64,000 nucleotides of DNA from Candidatus Pantoea edessiphila (GTDB lineage Bacteria; Pseudomonadota; Gammaproteobacteria; Enterobacterales; Enterobacteriaceae). Position 1 is the first letter of the stretch, and every line of letters starts with the position of its first letter. The translations under genes were made by a program, and so were the position numbers. Of the stretch, positions 1 to 9,718 are shown piece after piece. The notes under the pieces are model-generated. The model saw only the letters and a program-made list of their open reading frames with translations. It had not been told where the DNA came from and ran no database searches. The DNA lies in the NCBI RefSeq assembly GCF_002933335.1, contig NZ_PDKS01000002.1:86734-150733 (forward strand). The letters run 5' to 3'.

Positions 1-2263
1 TTTCTATGGTGCCAACAAATCTTAACGCTCTTCCATAATTTCGGGCTTTAGATACTCTATTTTTGAATATGTCATCAAATCTAGATAAATATTGCATAAA
101 ATTTTCGATATTTTCAATATTATTGATATCATTTGGTAATATTGGTTCAATATTTATATCTTTTAATTCTAAATGAAAACCTATTTCTCGTGCTATAATC
201 AATAGTTTTCGAGCAACATCTATACCACTAAGATCTTCTCGAGGATCTGGTTCTGTAAAACCATTTTTACGAGCCATCTCTGTAGCTTCTGATATAGATA
301 ATCCTTCATCTAACTTCCCAAAAATAAAAGAAAGAGATCCAGATAAAATACCAGAAAATTTTATTAATTGATCTCCGGAATTTAATAAATTTTTTAAGTT
401 TTCAATCACTGGTAAACCAGCTCCAACATTAGTTTCATAAAGAAATTTGAGATTTGAATTATCAGCTATAGCTCGTATTTTTTGATAGTAATGCCAAGAA
501 GCAGTATTAGCTTTTTTATTTGATGTTACTATATGGAAACCATTAGATAAAAATTTTGTATATTGATTAGCAATTTCCTGGCTAGCAGTACAGTCTATAA
601 TTACTGGATTAGACATATAATGTGTTTTGTGTAAACTAATCCATTCATTAATATTAAAAATTTTCCCGGTTTTATTTAGATTAGATTTCCAATCATTTAA
701 ATTTATACCTCCTAAATTAGTTAAAGCTTTTCGTGAATCAGCAATACCATAAATACATATCTTTATATTTTTTTCTTTTTTTAAGAAATTTTGCTGTCTT
801 TTGATTTGATTTAAAAGTGCATTCCCTACACCACCTACTCCAATTAAAAAAACTTCTATTGATTTATAATTGATAAACAATGAATTATATATTACCTTTA
901 CACTATGTTTAATTTCATTATTATTCGTAACAATTGAAATTGAGCTTTTGGAATGATTATGTAAGATTGTTTTAATATTGATATGATCATATGATAGATT
1001 TGGGAAAATTTTCCCATAAATCCCCTTGATGTTAGATATTTGATCTCCGATAATAGAAATTATTCCTAAATCTTTAGTGATTTCTAAAGAATCAAATAAT
1101 TTGTTTTTTAGTTCAAATTCAAATTCTTTTATAAGGATTTGATGAACTAACTTTAAATCCTTTTCTGATATGTAAAAATTAATGCTATTTCTTAAATAAT
1201 TTTGTATACTCGAAAAAAGTAGGATATTACAATTTGATAAAATATTAACTATACGGGATATTGTATCTGACAATCGATATTGTAATGATGGCCCTGAAAT
1301 ATTCAGCATCGCTACATGACTTAAACTTACTATAGCTTTTGCTGATTTTTTGTTTTGTTGAATTTTTGTGTTGTTAATAAGAGTTCCAGTAGATTTAATA
1401 TCATGAATATTTTTAATAAGGCAAGGTATATTAAAATCAGCAAAAAGTTTTATAGATTTTAAATCTAGTATTTTAGAACCAAAACAAATTAAATCTTTAG
1501 CTTCATTATGGGATATTGATTGCAATAGCTTTGCATTGGGTACTTGAGTTAAATCACATGAATATATGCCATTTACATCAGTCCATATTTCACATATTTC
1601 TGCATTAAAACATGCAGATAATGCTGCGGCTGAATAATTAGAACCATGAGTTCCTAATAATATTATTTCACCTCTTTTATTACCAGCTATAGAACCAGCT
1701 ACGAGAATAATATTATTTTTTTGAGTATTACTGTATATACTAATTCGTTTAATAGATTCAACAATGTCAATTTTAGATTCTACATCATTGCAATATACAA
1801 ATAATGTTTTTACTGGATCTATTACAATAGTGTTATTGTTCCTTGATTTTAATATTTCCTCCATAATAACAACAGAAATTTTTCCAACCATACATAAAAT
1901 AGAAGTAAAATAATTATCTGTGCATTTTTTTAATAATGTTAGTCCATGTATCATTTTATTTATTTTATTAAATTCTATTTTTATAAAATTTTTTAAATAA
2001 CTAAAATTTAATGTTGGTTGAATATTAATTAAATCTAATAATAAACGGGAAAAACTATATTCCACTTCTTTAATACTCAACAAATTATCTTTATTAATAA
2101 TGTTGTTTTTTATTATTTCTGATAAAAATGTTGTAATTTTAGTCGAAGAAGATAATACAGTGATAACTTGTCCTTTTTGTGCATTTTGCTCTAAAATATC
2201 AGCTGCTCGAACTAAAAGGCTAGCATCTTCCATTGATGTTCCACCAAATTTCAGTACTCGCAT
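1..2263 (-). CDS. thrA: Bifunctional aspartokinase I / homoserine dehydrogenase I, 3' end cut by window edge
   Basis: Catalyses the first step (aspartate phosphorylation) and third step (aspartate semialdehyde to homoserine) of the threonine/methionine branch in the cytoplasm. The protein opens MRVLKFGGTS, the aspartokinase N-terminus, followed by ADILEQNAQKGQV as in E. coli ThrA. The homoserine dehydrogenase half is visible at about 350-700 (VTSNKKANT, then YETNVGAGLPVIENL). I checked the frame at the start, near 1250 and near 420, and all agree, so the gene looks intact. About 754 codons are present; the last 65 or so of the usual 820 lie outside. The start is ATG at 2263 with a GGAG site upstream. 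thrB and thrC would be expected further left. I see no thrL-like leader peptide upstream. Confidence 0.95.
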   Translation of the reverse strand, partial: MRVLKFGGTSMEDASLLVRAADILEQNAQKGQVITVLSSSTKITTFLSEIIKNNIINKDNLLSIKEVEYSFSRLLLDLINIQPTLNFSYLKNFIKIEFNKINKMIHGLTLLKKCTDNYFTSILCMVGKISVVIMEEILKSRNNNTIVIDPVKTLFVYCNDVESKIDIVESIKRISIYSNTQKNNIILVAGSIAGNKRGEIILLGTHGSNYSAAALSACFNAEICEIWTDVNGIYSCDLTQVPNAKLLQSISHNEAKDLICFGSKILDLKSIKLFADFNIPCLIKNIHDIKSTGTLINNTKIQQNKKSAKAIVSLSHVAMLNISGPSLQYRLSDTISRIVNILSNCNILLFSSIQNYLRNSINFYISEKDLKLVHQILIKEFEFELKNKLFDSLEITKDLGIISIIGDQISNIKGIYGKIFPNLSYDHINIKTILHNHSKSSISIVTNNNEIKHSVKVIYNSLFINYKSIEVFLIGVGGVGNALLNQIKRQQNFLKKEKNIKICIYGIADSRKALTNLGGINLNDWKSNLNKTGKIFNINEWISLHKTHYMSNPVIIDCTASQEIANQYTKFLSNGFHIVTSNKKANTASWHYYQKIRAIADNSNLKFLYETNVGAGLPVIENLKNLLNSGDQLIKFSGILSGSLSFIFGKLDEGLSISEATEMARKNGFTEPDPREDLSGIDVARKLLIIAREIGFHLELKDINIEPILPNDINNIENIENFMQYLSRFDDIFKNRVSKARNYGRALRFVGTIE

Positions 2264-2723
2264 GATGCAAACTCTCCTAAGTACCAAGAACAAACATTAA
2301 GAAATATATCGTTCAAGTAAGTGATTGTTCCTTTTTTATGTATGACTGCTTAATACTACTTCTGCAGTAACAGCGATGCTAATAATGAAGGTGTTTATAT
2401 ACAAATATTTAATTTGTTTACAATATTTTTTTAGCTAAAATTAGCTGGAACATTATTTAATGTATAATATTTACTTTACTAGCTTTACTAAAGATATATT
2501 ATGATATTTTAAATACCATAAAATTCTATCTATAATATTTTAGAATTGTTAAATCGATAATATTAAATATTTAAATACATCATGATGATTATATAAAAAA
2601 TATTAGCAAACAAATTGATTTTTTAGGAATATTATATATAAATTTTTCATAAAAAATCATACCAAATGGATCAATTTACTCCCTAATATTATATATAAAT
2701 TGATAGATAAATAGCGGAGTTTA
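2264..2723. other. Gene-free AT-rich gap upstream of thrA
   Basis: This 460-bp gap lies between the end of slt and the start of thrA, both on the minus strand, and should hold the thrA promoter. I find no Thr/Ile-rich leader ORF or GC-rich attenuator hairpin like that of the E. coli thr operon, and no trpR remnant. A 17-bp AT-only word, AATATTATATATAAATT, occurs twice, near 2628-2645 and 2684-2700. At this base composition that may be chance. Confidence 0.5.
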
Positions 2724-4664
2724 TTAATAGTGATCTCTCCATTCATTGAGAGTTAAAATATTTCTAGGTGTTCCTGTGAGATAATTATAGTATGCATTGT
2801 ATAATAAAACATTTTTAACATATTGTCTGGTTTCTTTAAATGGAATAGCCTCAATAAATGCTATTACGTTTAATTTTCCTGCACTTCTGTGTCTCCAACT
2901 ATTCATAGTAGTTAATCCAGCATTGTATGCAGCTGAAGTTAAAACTCTATTATTCCCAAGATGTTTAAAAATATATTCCAAATAACTAGTACCTATCCAA
3001 ATGTTTATTTCTGGATCCAATATTGATTTAAAATCAAACAAACGTTTTATTTTATAAACTTTTATTGTTTGTTTGATAGCACTTGGTTCGAGTTGCATAA
3101 GTCCCATAGCATTCATTAATGAATGAGCTACAGGATTCCATCCACTTTCTTGCCTTGCTACAGCCATCGCATAGTTTTTTGGAATATTTTTGTTATCAGT
3201 ATACTTTTTATACATATTATGCCATGCTAATGGGAAACGTTCCTTAATATTGTGCCAAATCTTAGCATCAATAGTGGTATGTACACTTAGGTGCCACCAG
3301 TGTTGTTCATTAGCATAACGAGCTAGCATTTTCTTTTTTCTAATAGATTTATTAGCAATTAAATGTTGCCATTCGATCTTTGCTAGATTATATTTTTTCC
3401 AATAAATTAATTCACGTATCCTATTTATTTCCTTGAGTTTTGGAATAGAAGAATCAGGTGCCGGAGCATGATCTTGTCTAAATGGGTAAATCAAACCTAA
3501 TTTTTGAGCTGCTACTAATGAGTAAAAACCATTTTTTTGCATTAATTTATGTAAAATATTATCACCCTTTTTTTTGTCTCCTTGTCTATAAAAGATATAT
3601 GATAGCCAGTATTGCCATTCGTCTTTTTCTTTTGCTCGTGCAGGCAAATGAAAAATTAATTTTTTCAATCCATTCATGTCATTACGCATCAGAGATAAAC
3701 GAATACGACGTTCAATCAATGATATAGATTTACTGTGCATGATAACTTTGTCTCGCCATTTTTCTTGAGCAAAACTAATATTTTCATGCATCATATCACT
3801 CGCTACTATCTCTTTTAATGACTGAATATCAGAAGATTGCATCTTGTAAAGATTCAAAATTATTGGAATAGTTGTTCTAGCTAATTCAAAATTTTTATGT
3901 GATAAATGAAATAATGAGTATTTGATTGCTTGTAGAGTAAAAGGACTTGGTTTTACTTTTTTAATAAAATCAGTGATCGACAGCGGTTGTTTTTTAAGAG
4001 CTAAAATCCAATCCGCAGTATTTTTGTAATCTGCAGGTAATATTTTAATTAAAAAATTTACTAAATTATCATTATGAGCTTGCATTGCTAAACGAATAAA
4101 TTCTATAGTATTAACAACATTTATAGAAGATGGTTTGATATTTTTATCTGCAATAAAAAACAACTTATTACAATCACTAGGAATATTAAAGCGATTGATC
4201 AATTTGTTTACTAAAGTATTAAAATTTACCGGTTCATTTTTAACAAATGCTCTGGCATAATACCAATTACATAGAGATCTTATCTGATAAGGAGGTTTTG
4301 AACTAAAATCAACCAAAGTTTTCCATTGTTTTTTCTTAGCTAAGTAACTTATGAATTGATTGCTTATTAAATTTGCTAAGGGTAAATTTTGATATTTCTC
4401 AATAAATGCATTTATTGAGATTGCGGTTGATGATATATCAATATCATTATTTATTTTTTGAACTTCTATTTCATATTGGATATCAGGGTATAGAGGATAA
4501 TTTTTTAATTTAGGTAATACTTTATATAAAACATTTATATTATTTTTTGAGCAGGCATTTTTTGCAATTTGGTAATTATGGCGTTGCTGATCAATAGTAT
4601 CAGCATAAGAACTTGCTGTTATAATCAACAAAATAAAAATCAAGTATTTAAATTTTATTTTCAC
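2724..4664 (-). CDS. slt: Soluble lytic murein transglycosylase Slt70
   Basis: Periplasmic enzyme that cleaves the MurNAc-GlcNAc bond of peptidoglycan, leaving 1,6-anhydro-muropeptides. At 646 aa it is essentially the same length as E. coli Slt (645). An N-terminal hydrophobic stretch ending SSYADT looks like a signal peptide. The long alpha-helical superhelix domain follows. The C-terminal lysozyme-like domain carries AVARQESGWNP, with the catalytic Glu, then GLMQLEPSA and SAAYNAGL, the usual SLT signatures. Keeping a full-length lytic enzyme fits a symbiont that still makes peptidoglycan, as murA and glmM also suggest. The usual neighbours trpR and ettA are absent. Confidence 0.96.
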   Translation of the reverse strand: MKIKFKYLIFILLIITASSYADTIDQQRHNYQIAKNACSKNNINVLYKVLPKLKNYPLYPDIQYEIEVQKINNDIDISSTAISINAFIEKYQNLPLANLISNQFISYLAKKKQWKTLVDFSSKPPYQIRSLCNWYYARAFVKNEPVNFNTLVNKLINRFNIPSDCNKLFFIADKNIKPSSINVVNTIEFIRLAMQAHNDNLVNFLIKILPADYKNTADWILALKKQPLSITDFIKKVKPSPFTLQAIKYSLFHLSHKNFELARTTIPIILNLYKMQSSDIQSLKEIVASDMMHENISFAQEKWRDKVIMHSKSISLIERRIRLSLMRNDMNGLKKLIFHLPARAKEKDEWQYWLSYIFYRQGDKKKGDNILHKLMQKNGFYSLVAAQKLGLIYPFRQDHAPAPDSSIPKLKEINRIRELIYWKKYNLAKIEWQHLIANKSIRKKKMLARYANEQHWWHLSVHTTIDAKIWHNIKERFPLAWHNMYKKYTDNKNIPKNYAMAVARQESGWNPVAHSLMNAMGLMQLEPSAIKQTIKVYKIKRLFDFKSILDPEINIWIGTSYLEYIFKHLGNNRVLTSAAYNAGLTTMNSWRHRSAGKLNVIAFIEAIPFKETRQYVKNVLLYNAYYNYLTGTPRNILTLNEWRDHY

Positions 4665-4962
4665 CTGCTACATCTTCCTTATTAATGTATTTATTTTAAA
4701 TATTAAATTTTCCTGAAAACATAGAATATCAAATATTATTGTATAAAAAATATTTAAAGTAACAATTTAATTTTATTTAATACAATAAATATCACATTTT
4801 ATTTATTTGTATAATTGTAATAATGAACTATCAATGTATAATATAGGATATTTGAATAATCGAAAAAATAACAAATAAATTATATTATAAATAAGTGATC
4901 TTTATATTATGAAATTAGTTGAGTATTATGATTATAGATAGATGTAAAAATCTTTAATTAAA

Positions 4963-5937
4963 TTAATATATAGTACTGCTCAAAATACAAAAAACTCCCA
5001 TTAAATCCGAATTAATAATTTTAAATATTACTTGCTTATTTACATAATAATTTGCCTTGTAAGCTATACCTAAACCAGCAGATTTAATCATTAATAAATC
5101 GTTATAACCATCACCTATAGCTATGGTCTGTTCTAAAGCGATATTCAGTTTGTTAGAAATTTTTTTTAAACTGTTTAATTTATACTTAGAATCTACTATT
5201 TTACCCACTAGTTTTCCAGTAAGCTGCCCATCTTCAATTTCTAAGTCATTAGCAATACTCTCTACTAGATTGAGTTTTTTTTCTAGATAAGATGCATAAT
5301 ACTTAAATCCGCTAGAAATAATAGCTACTTCCCAGTTAAATAATTTTAAATTTTCAACTAATTCGATTAAACCGGATGTTAATGGTAATGTATCAAGAAC
5401 CTGTTTAAGAACACTTTCTTTTACCCCCTTTAACATTTCTACCCTGTTTTTTAAACTTCTAACAAAATCAATTTCTCCTTTCATGGCGCTTTTAGTTATT
5501 TTTTTTACAAAATTATTGCGATATGCTATTTTAGCAATTTCATCTATACATTCAATTTGAATTGCCGTTGAATCCATATCCAATATTAACAATCCTGGTT
5601 TTTTGAGATCTGGAATATTAATTAATGGCGCTACATCCCATCCTAATTTATAGGCTAAACTAATAGCAGTTTCTGTAATTAGTCCTTTTATACTAACCAC
5701 TTTATATTTATCTATTGTCCAAAAATTAATGATTACTAATTTTATATCAAGTTTTTTTTGATAATTAATAAATGTTCTTTTGTTTAATTCTTTACCATAA
5801 AATATCCAATCCGTCTCGTTTGATGAACAGTGGTGTAATATTTCTGTATTAGTATTATGAAAACAAAAATTAAAATGGGACATCAATGAAATATCATTTC
5901 TTAAATTGCACCATATTGTTATAATCTGACATAGCAT
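4963..5937 (-). CDS. serB: Phosphoserine phosphatase
   Basis: HAD-superfamily phosphatase for the last step of serine synthesis, phosphoserine to serine. The nucleophile motif is LILDMDSTAIQIECIDEIAK, matching E. coli SerB word for word over the core. Motif II is IISSGF and the C-terminal acidic motif is GDGYNDLLMIKSAGLG. Length is 324 aa against 322. The 5' end is slightly uncertain: an AAGG sits directly against the ATG at 5937, leaving no normal spacing, so translation could begin a few codons later at a non-ATG codon. The first residues still parallel E. coli (ITIWCNL against ITWCDL). radA and nadR, the usual neighbours, are gone. Confidence 0.95.
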   Translation of the reverse strand: MLCQIITIWCNLRNDISLMSHFNFCFHNTNTEILHHCSSNETDWIFYGKELNKRTFINYQKKLDIKLVIINFWTIDKYKVVSIKGLITETAISLAYKLGWDVAPLINIPDLKKPGLLILDMDSTAIQIECIDEIAKIAYRNNFVKKITKSAMKGEIDFVRSLKNRVEMLKGVKESVLKQVLDTLPLTSGLIELVENLKLFNWEVAIISSGFKYYASYLEKKLNLVESIANDLEIEDGQLTGKLVGKIVDSKYKLNSLKKISNKLNIALEQTIAIGDGYNDLLMIKSAGLGIAYKANYYVNKQVIFKIINSDLMGVFCILSSTIY

Positions 5938-5987
5938 CCTTAAATTTTATTTATATTTAAAATATTTTGATTATAAAATATAACATG

Positions 5988-6419
5988 TTAAGTATAGCAA
6001 TTATATATTTGTTTCCAAAATAAGCGTTTTTCCTTTTTATTATTTGCTAATTCCAATAAGGAACTACTACGCAATATTCTTTTTTTATCAAGTAACTTTT
6101 TATTTTTTATATTCATATTGTTACCTATTAACCAAAAAGGACAAGTCAACTTATCCATAATTATTTTAAATTGTTCTGGCCTAGAAATGAATACTTGATA
6201 ACGTTGCACATGTAAAGCATATAGTATATCTTTTATAAAAGGTCTATTAAAATCAATTACATCGTGAGTGATAATTACTAATTTTATATATGATGATACA
6301 TCAAAATTTGCCAATCCTTTTAACAAATTTATTCTATACAATTTGTAATGAATAACTCCTATTTTTTGTAAAATTATATCTCTTTTATAATTAATACAAT
6401 TGTTTTTGATGTTTATCAA
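5988..6419 (-). CDS. holD: DNA polymerase III psi subunit
   Basis: Psi links the chi subunit (HolC) to the clamp-loader complex and helps hand DNA from SSB to the polymerase. The 143-aa product is diverged but follows E. coli HolD throughout: LQKIGVIHYKLYR, then IKLVIITHDVI, FIKDILYALHVQRYQVF and a C-terminal LFWKQIYNCY. No in-frame ATG exists near the N-terminus. The frame is open upstream to about 6459, and the first plausible start is TTG at 6419, with only a weak ribosome site. The gene sits next to a tRNA-Leu(CAG), as in E. coli. rimI and yjjG are missing. Confidence 0.8.
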   Translation of the reverse strand: MINIKNNCINYKRDIILQKIGVIHYKLYRINLLKGLANFDVSSYIKLVIITHDVIDFNRPFIKDILYALHVQRYQVFISRPEQFKIIMDKLTCPFWLIGNNMNIKNKKLLDKKRILRSSSLLELANNKKEKRLFWKQIYNCYT

Positions 6420-6632
6420 ATTAAAAACCCAATTTATACTATATCGATCGAAAATTATTTAATATAAATATATTAAATTTATATAAATGTAACCCAAACA
6501 AATTTAAAAGATAAAATAAAAAATAATTCCAAATTTTATATATTTATTATATCAATGCTTTATTATTATAATAATAAATTAAAAATTAATTTAAATGACA
6601 ATTATTTTAATTTAATATACTAATCAAACAGA

Positions 6633-6719
6633 GCGAGGATGGCGAAATTGGTAAACGCGTCAGTTTCAGGTACTGGTGTCTTTTCTATAGACATGAGGGT
6701 TCAAATCCCTCTCTTCGCA
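6633..6719 (+). tRNA. tRNA-Leu (anticodon CAG)
   Basis: Class II tRNA with a long variable arm. The acceptor arm GCGAGGA pairs with TCTTCGC, the anticodon loop is TTCAGGT (CAG), and the T-loop GGTTCAAATCCC is canonical. It closely resembles E. coli leuP/Q/V. The CCA tail is not encoded, since A is followed by CAA. It lies just upstream of holD on the other strand, matching the position of the E. coli leuVPQ cluster. Confidence 0.95.
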
Positions 6720-6866
6720 CAATTTTTCTAATGATAATTTTGTATACAAATAGAATTACTTAAGGTTTTTATAAGCTATTCAATATGATCGTTTATTAGA
6801 TACTCAACATTAATAAATTAAATAAGAAAATGATACATATAAAAATATTATTTCAAGTAAACAGTG

Positions 6867-6952
6867 TGCCGAAGGCCGGAATCGAACCGGCAAGCACTAA
6901 CTAGTGCGGTTAATTTTGAATCAACTGCGTATACCTGTTTCGCCACTTCGGC
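6867..6952 (-). tRNA. leuX: tRNA-Leu (anticodon CAA)
   Basis: Class II tRNA read on the minus strand. The acceptor arm GCCGAAG pairs with CTTCGGC, the anticodon stem-loop is GTTGA-TTCAAAA-TTAAC (anticodon CAA), and the T arm GCCGGTTCGATTCCGGC is intact. It is very close to E. coli leuX. The CCA tail is not encoded. It faces away from the Leu(CAG) gene 147 bp to its left. Confidence 0.95.
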
Positions 6953-7722
6953 TTGACAACTACAATCTTAACGACGATAACCTGTAGTTTATATAGAATA
7001 TGTTTAATACTATAACTTATTTTTCATAATATATGAAAATTTATCATTCGTCACTAACTATATATTAAGAAAAATAAAGCATATGTAAATTCAAATAATG
7101 TATATGTTTATTGAATTGTAATAAATTCACAATATTAAACAATTTATTGATGAAAAAACAATATTGCTATATTTTAAATCAGTTAATAGTTTTTTTTCAA
7201 TGCGATATAAAAATTATCAATATTAAAAACAAAAATATTACTTTTGATCATTTAAAAGCTTGCAATTTATAACTAGTTGCATTATATCTAAGAGTAACAA
7301 AAACAATGATAAAATATAAATTATCGTTATTGCCTGAAAAATAAATTTTATATGATTTCTGGTTTAGATAAAAATGTTGGTATTGTAAATATAATTATTT
7401 TAAAAAAAGATAATCATTATGATATTTTTAATTTATTAATATTTGGCTATATATAAAAATATTTTTATATTTTTATCAAAAAGTGTTTATTGTTTTTTTA
7501 TTTATCTCACATTAGAGTAAAGTCAAATAAGCCTATTAAAAATAATATTCTAATTAATATTCCAAAATGAATACCAAAATAACATACGTACGAATAATTA
7601 TCTATTGAAAATTTGAGTAAGTTTTGAAAAACTATTATCTCAATTATTAATTAAATGAAATGTATCAATTATGGTGATATTTTGGGTTGTTGTTAAGATT
7701 TTTTTTAAATTTAGGAGTTGGT
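6953..7722. other. Gene-free gap upstream of pepA
   Basis: About 770 bp of very AT-rich sequence between tRNA-Leu(CAA) and pepA. In E. coli this side of pepA holds the divergent lptF and lptG genes; I see no recognisable trace of either. The only open stretch, about 34 codons near 7350, lacks a ribosome site and any similarity I know. The pepA promoter must lie here. Confidence 0.5.
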
Positions 7723-9228
7723 ATGGATTTTAGTGTAAAAAGTGGAAGCCCAGAGAAACAGCGAAGCGCTTGTATAGTAGTTGGTGTTTTTGAACCACGT
7801 CGCTTATCAAGTATTGCTGAACAATTAGATAAAATCAGTGATGGATATATAAGTGCTCTATTGCGTCGAGGAGAACTTGAAGGGAAAGTAGGACAAGTGT
7901 TACTATTACACCATGTACCAAACATCCTATCAGAACGTATTTTGCTTATCGGATGTGGTAAAGAGCGAGAACTTAACGAACGTCAATATAAATATATCAT
8001 TCAAAAAATTATTAATACTTTAAACAATACTGGATCTATGGAATCAGTTTGTTTTATCACTGAACTGCATGTTAAAGGACGTAATACTTATTGGAAGGTA
8101 AGACAAGCTACTGAATCTTCCATGGAAGCACTATATAATTTTGATCAACTAAAAACAAGTAAAACAGAAATAAGAAGACCTTTACGTAAATTAGTATTTA
8201 ATGTATCTACTAGACGTGAATTAAATATTGGAGAACAAGCAATTCAGCATGGTATTGCAATTGCTAACGGTATAAAAATTGCAAAAGACCTTGGTAATAT
8301 GCCTCCTAATATTTGTAATTCCGAGTATCTATCATTGCAATCACGTAAGTTAGATGAAAAATTTGATAATATAAGTACTACTATAGTAGAAGAAAATCAA
8401 ATGAAAAAATTGGGCATGAATGCATATTTAGCGGTTAGTAAGGGTTCTAAAAACAAACCATTAATATCAGTTATAAATTATAAAACAAATGATTTAAAAT
8501 CCAAACCCATTGTTTTAATTGGTAAAGGAGTCACATTTGATTCTGGTGGTATTTCTATAAAACCCTCTAGTAATTTAGATGAAATGAAATATGATATGTG
8601 TGGTGCTGCGGCAGTATTTGGTATTATGAATGTAGTAGCTACACTAAATCTACCAATTAATATTATTGGTATTATGGCAAATTGCGAAAATATGCCTGAT
8701 GGTAATTCTATTCGACCAGGGGATGTAATTACAACAATGTCAGGACAAACAGTTGAAGTGTTAAATACAGATGCTGAAGGTCGTTTAATATTATGTGATA
8801 TACTTACTTACGTTGAAAGATTTGACCCAGAAGTTGTTATTGATATTGCAACTCTAACAGGAGCATGCGTAATTGCCCTAGGTAATCATATAAGTGGTTT
8901 AATATCCAATCATAATTCATTGGCTAATGATCTTATCAATGCCTCTGATCAATCAGGAGATCGAGCATGGCGGTTACCTATGACTGATGAATACCATGAT
9001 CAATTGGAATCAAATTTTGCAGATGTTGCAAATATTGGTGGACGTTCTGCTGGAGTCATAACTGCAGCTTGTTTTCTTTCTAGATTTGCACGAAAATATA
9101 ATTGGGCACATTTGGACATTGCAGGTACTGCTTGGCAATCTGGAAAAATTAAAGGATCAACTGGTAGACCAGTAGCTTTGATATCTCAGTACCTGATAAA
9201 TCGTACAGGTTTAAATGAGTATGATTAA
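7723..9228 (+). CDS. pepA: Leucyl aminopeptidase A (PepA)
   Basis: Hexameric M17 family zinc/manganese aminopeptidase that removes N-terminal residues from peptides. In E. coli it is also a DNA-binding accessory factor for carAB regulation and plasmid resolution. The protein is about as conserved as any in the window: [20 protein letters not shown] at the N-terminus, and the M17 signature NTDAEGRL preceded by the metal-binding [14 protein letters not shown]. Length is 501 aa against 503. I start it at 7723, where an AGGAG site precedes ATG and the protein begins MDFSVKSG as in E. coli; an upstream codon would add 12 unrelated residues. It heads a pepA-holC-valS run with short gaps. Confidence 0.96.
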   Translation: MDFSVKSGSPEKQRSACIVVGVFEPRRLSSIAEQLDKISDGYISALLRRGELEGKVGQVLLLHHVPNILSERILLIGCGKERELNERQYKYIIQKIINTLNNTGSMESVCFITELHVKGRNTYWKVRQATESSMEALYNFDQLKTSKTEIRRPLRKLVFNVSTRRELNIGEQAIQHGIAIANGIKIAKDLGNMPPNICNSEYLSLQSRKLDEKFDNISTTIVEENQMKKLGMNAYLAVSKGSKNKPLISVINYKTNDLKSKPIVLIGKGVTFDSGGISIKPSSNLDEMKYDMCGAAAVFGIMNVVATLNLPINIIGIMANCENMPDGNSIRPGDVITTMSGQTVEVLNTDAEGRLILCDILTYVERFDPEVVIDIATLTGACVIALGNHISGLISNHNSLANDLINASDQSGDRAWRLPMTDEYHDQLESNFADVANIGGRSAGVITAACFLSRFARKYNWAHLDIAGTAWQSGKIKGSTGRPVALISQYLINRTGLNEYD

Positions 9229-9249
9229 TATTTATCTAGTATTTATATT

Positions 9250-9696
9250 ATGAAACAAGTAACTTTTTATGTTATGAAATCTTATTATTTGTCGAATAGC
9301 AATTTAAATACCAATACATTGTTGAGTCATCTATCCAGAAAGTATTGGTATCAAAGAAAAAAAGTTTTAGTTTATTGCGAAAATAAGATACAAGCTATCT
9401 ATATTGATGATATTTTATGGGAGCAACCTTTAGATGCTTTTATACCACATAATATTATTGGTGAAGGTCCTAATAGCGGAGCACCGATAGAAATAGCGTG
9501 GTCTCAAAATGAAATTAATTTAACTTCTTATGATATCTTAATTAACTTATTTTTTAAGTTTTCAAATATCTTTCTGAATTTTAAAGAAATAATAGATTTC
9601 GCACCATACGAAGAAGATTATCTTAAAGAATTAGCTCGTGTTCGTTATAAAGAGTATCGTAAATTTGGTTTTAAATTAAACATAATATTATTATAG
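9250..9696 (+). CDS. holC: DNA polymerase III chi subunit
   Basis: Chi binds the C-terminal tail of SSB and, through psi (HolD), tethers the clamp loader to SSB-coated DNA. The 148-aa product matches E. coli HolC in length, with FIPHNIIGEGPNSGAPIEIA in the middle and the ending RVRYKEYRKFGFKLN. It lies 21 bp after pepA and 22 bp before valS, the enterobacterial arrangement. Its partner psi (5988-6419) and the SSB tail (53765-54274) are both in this window, so the whole SSB-chi-psi bridge is retained. Confidence 0.92.
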   Translation: MKQVTFYVMKSYYLSNSNLNTNTLLSHLSRKYWYQRKKVLVYCENKIQAIYIDDILWEQPLDAFIPHNIIGEGPNSGAPIEIAWSQNEINLTSYDILINLFFKFSNIFLNFKEIIDFAPYEEDYLKELARVRYKEYRKFGFKLNIILL

Positions 9697-9718
9697 TTAT
9701 TGAAAGATATTAGAGACA

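Noticed and set aside
2100..2300. Plus-strand ORF of 66 codons over the start of thrA
   Set aside because: It lies antisense to the conserved N-terminus of ThrA and has no family resemblance; a shadow of the real gene.
2628..2700. Duplicated 17-bp AT word upstream of thrA as an operator pair
   Set aside because: The word contains only A and T in an extremely AT-rich gap, so chance recurrence is likely.
7351..7455. Small plus-strand ORF of about 34 codons upstream of pepA
   Set aside because: No ribosome site, AT-driven composition and no similarity I recognise; such ORFs are expected by chance in a 770-bp gap.
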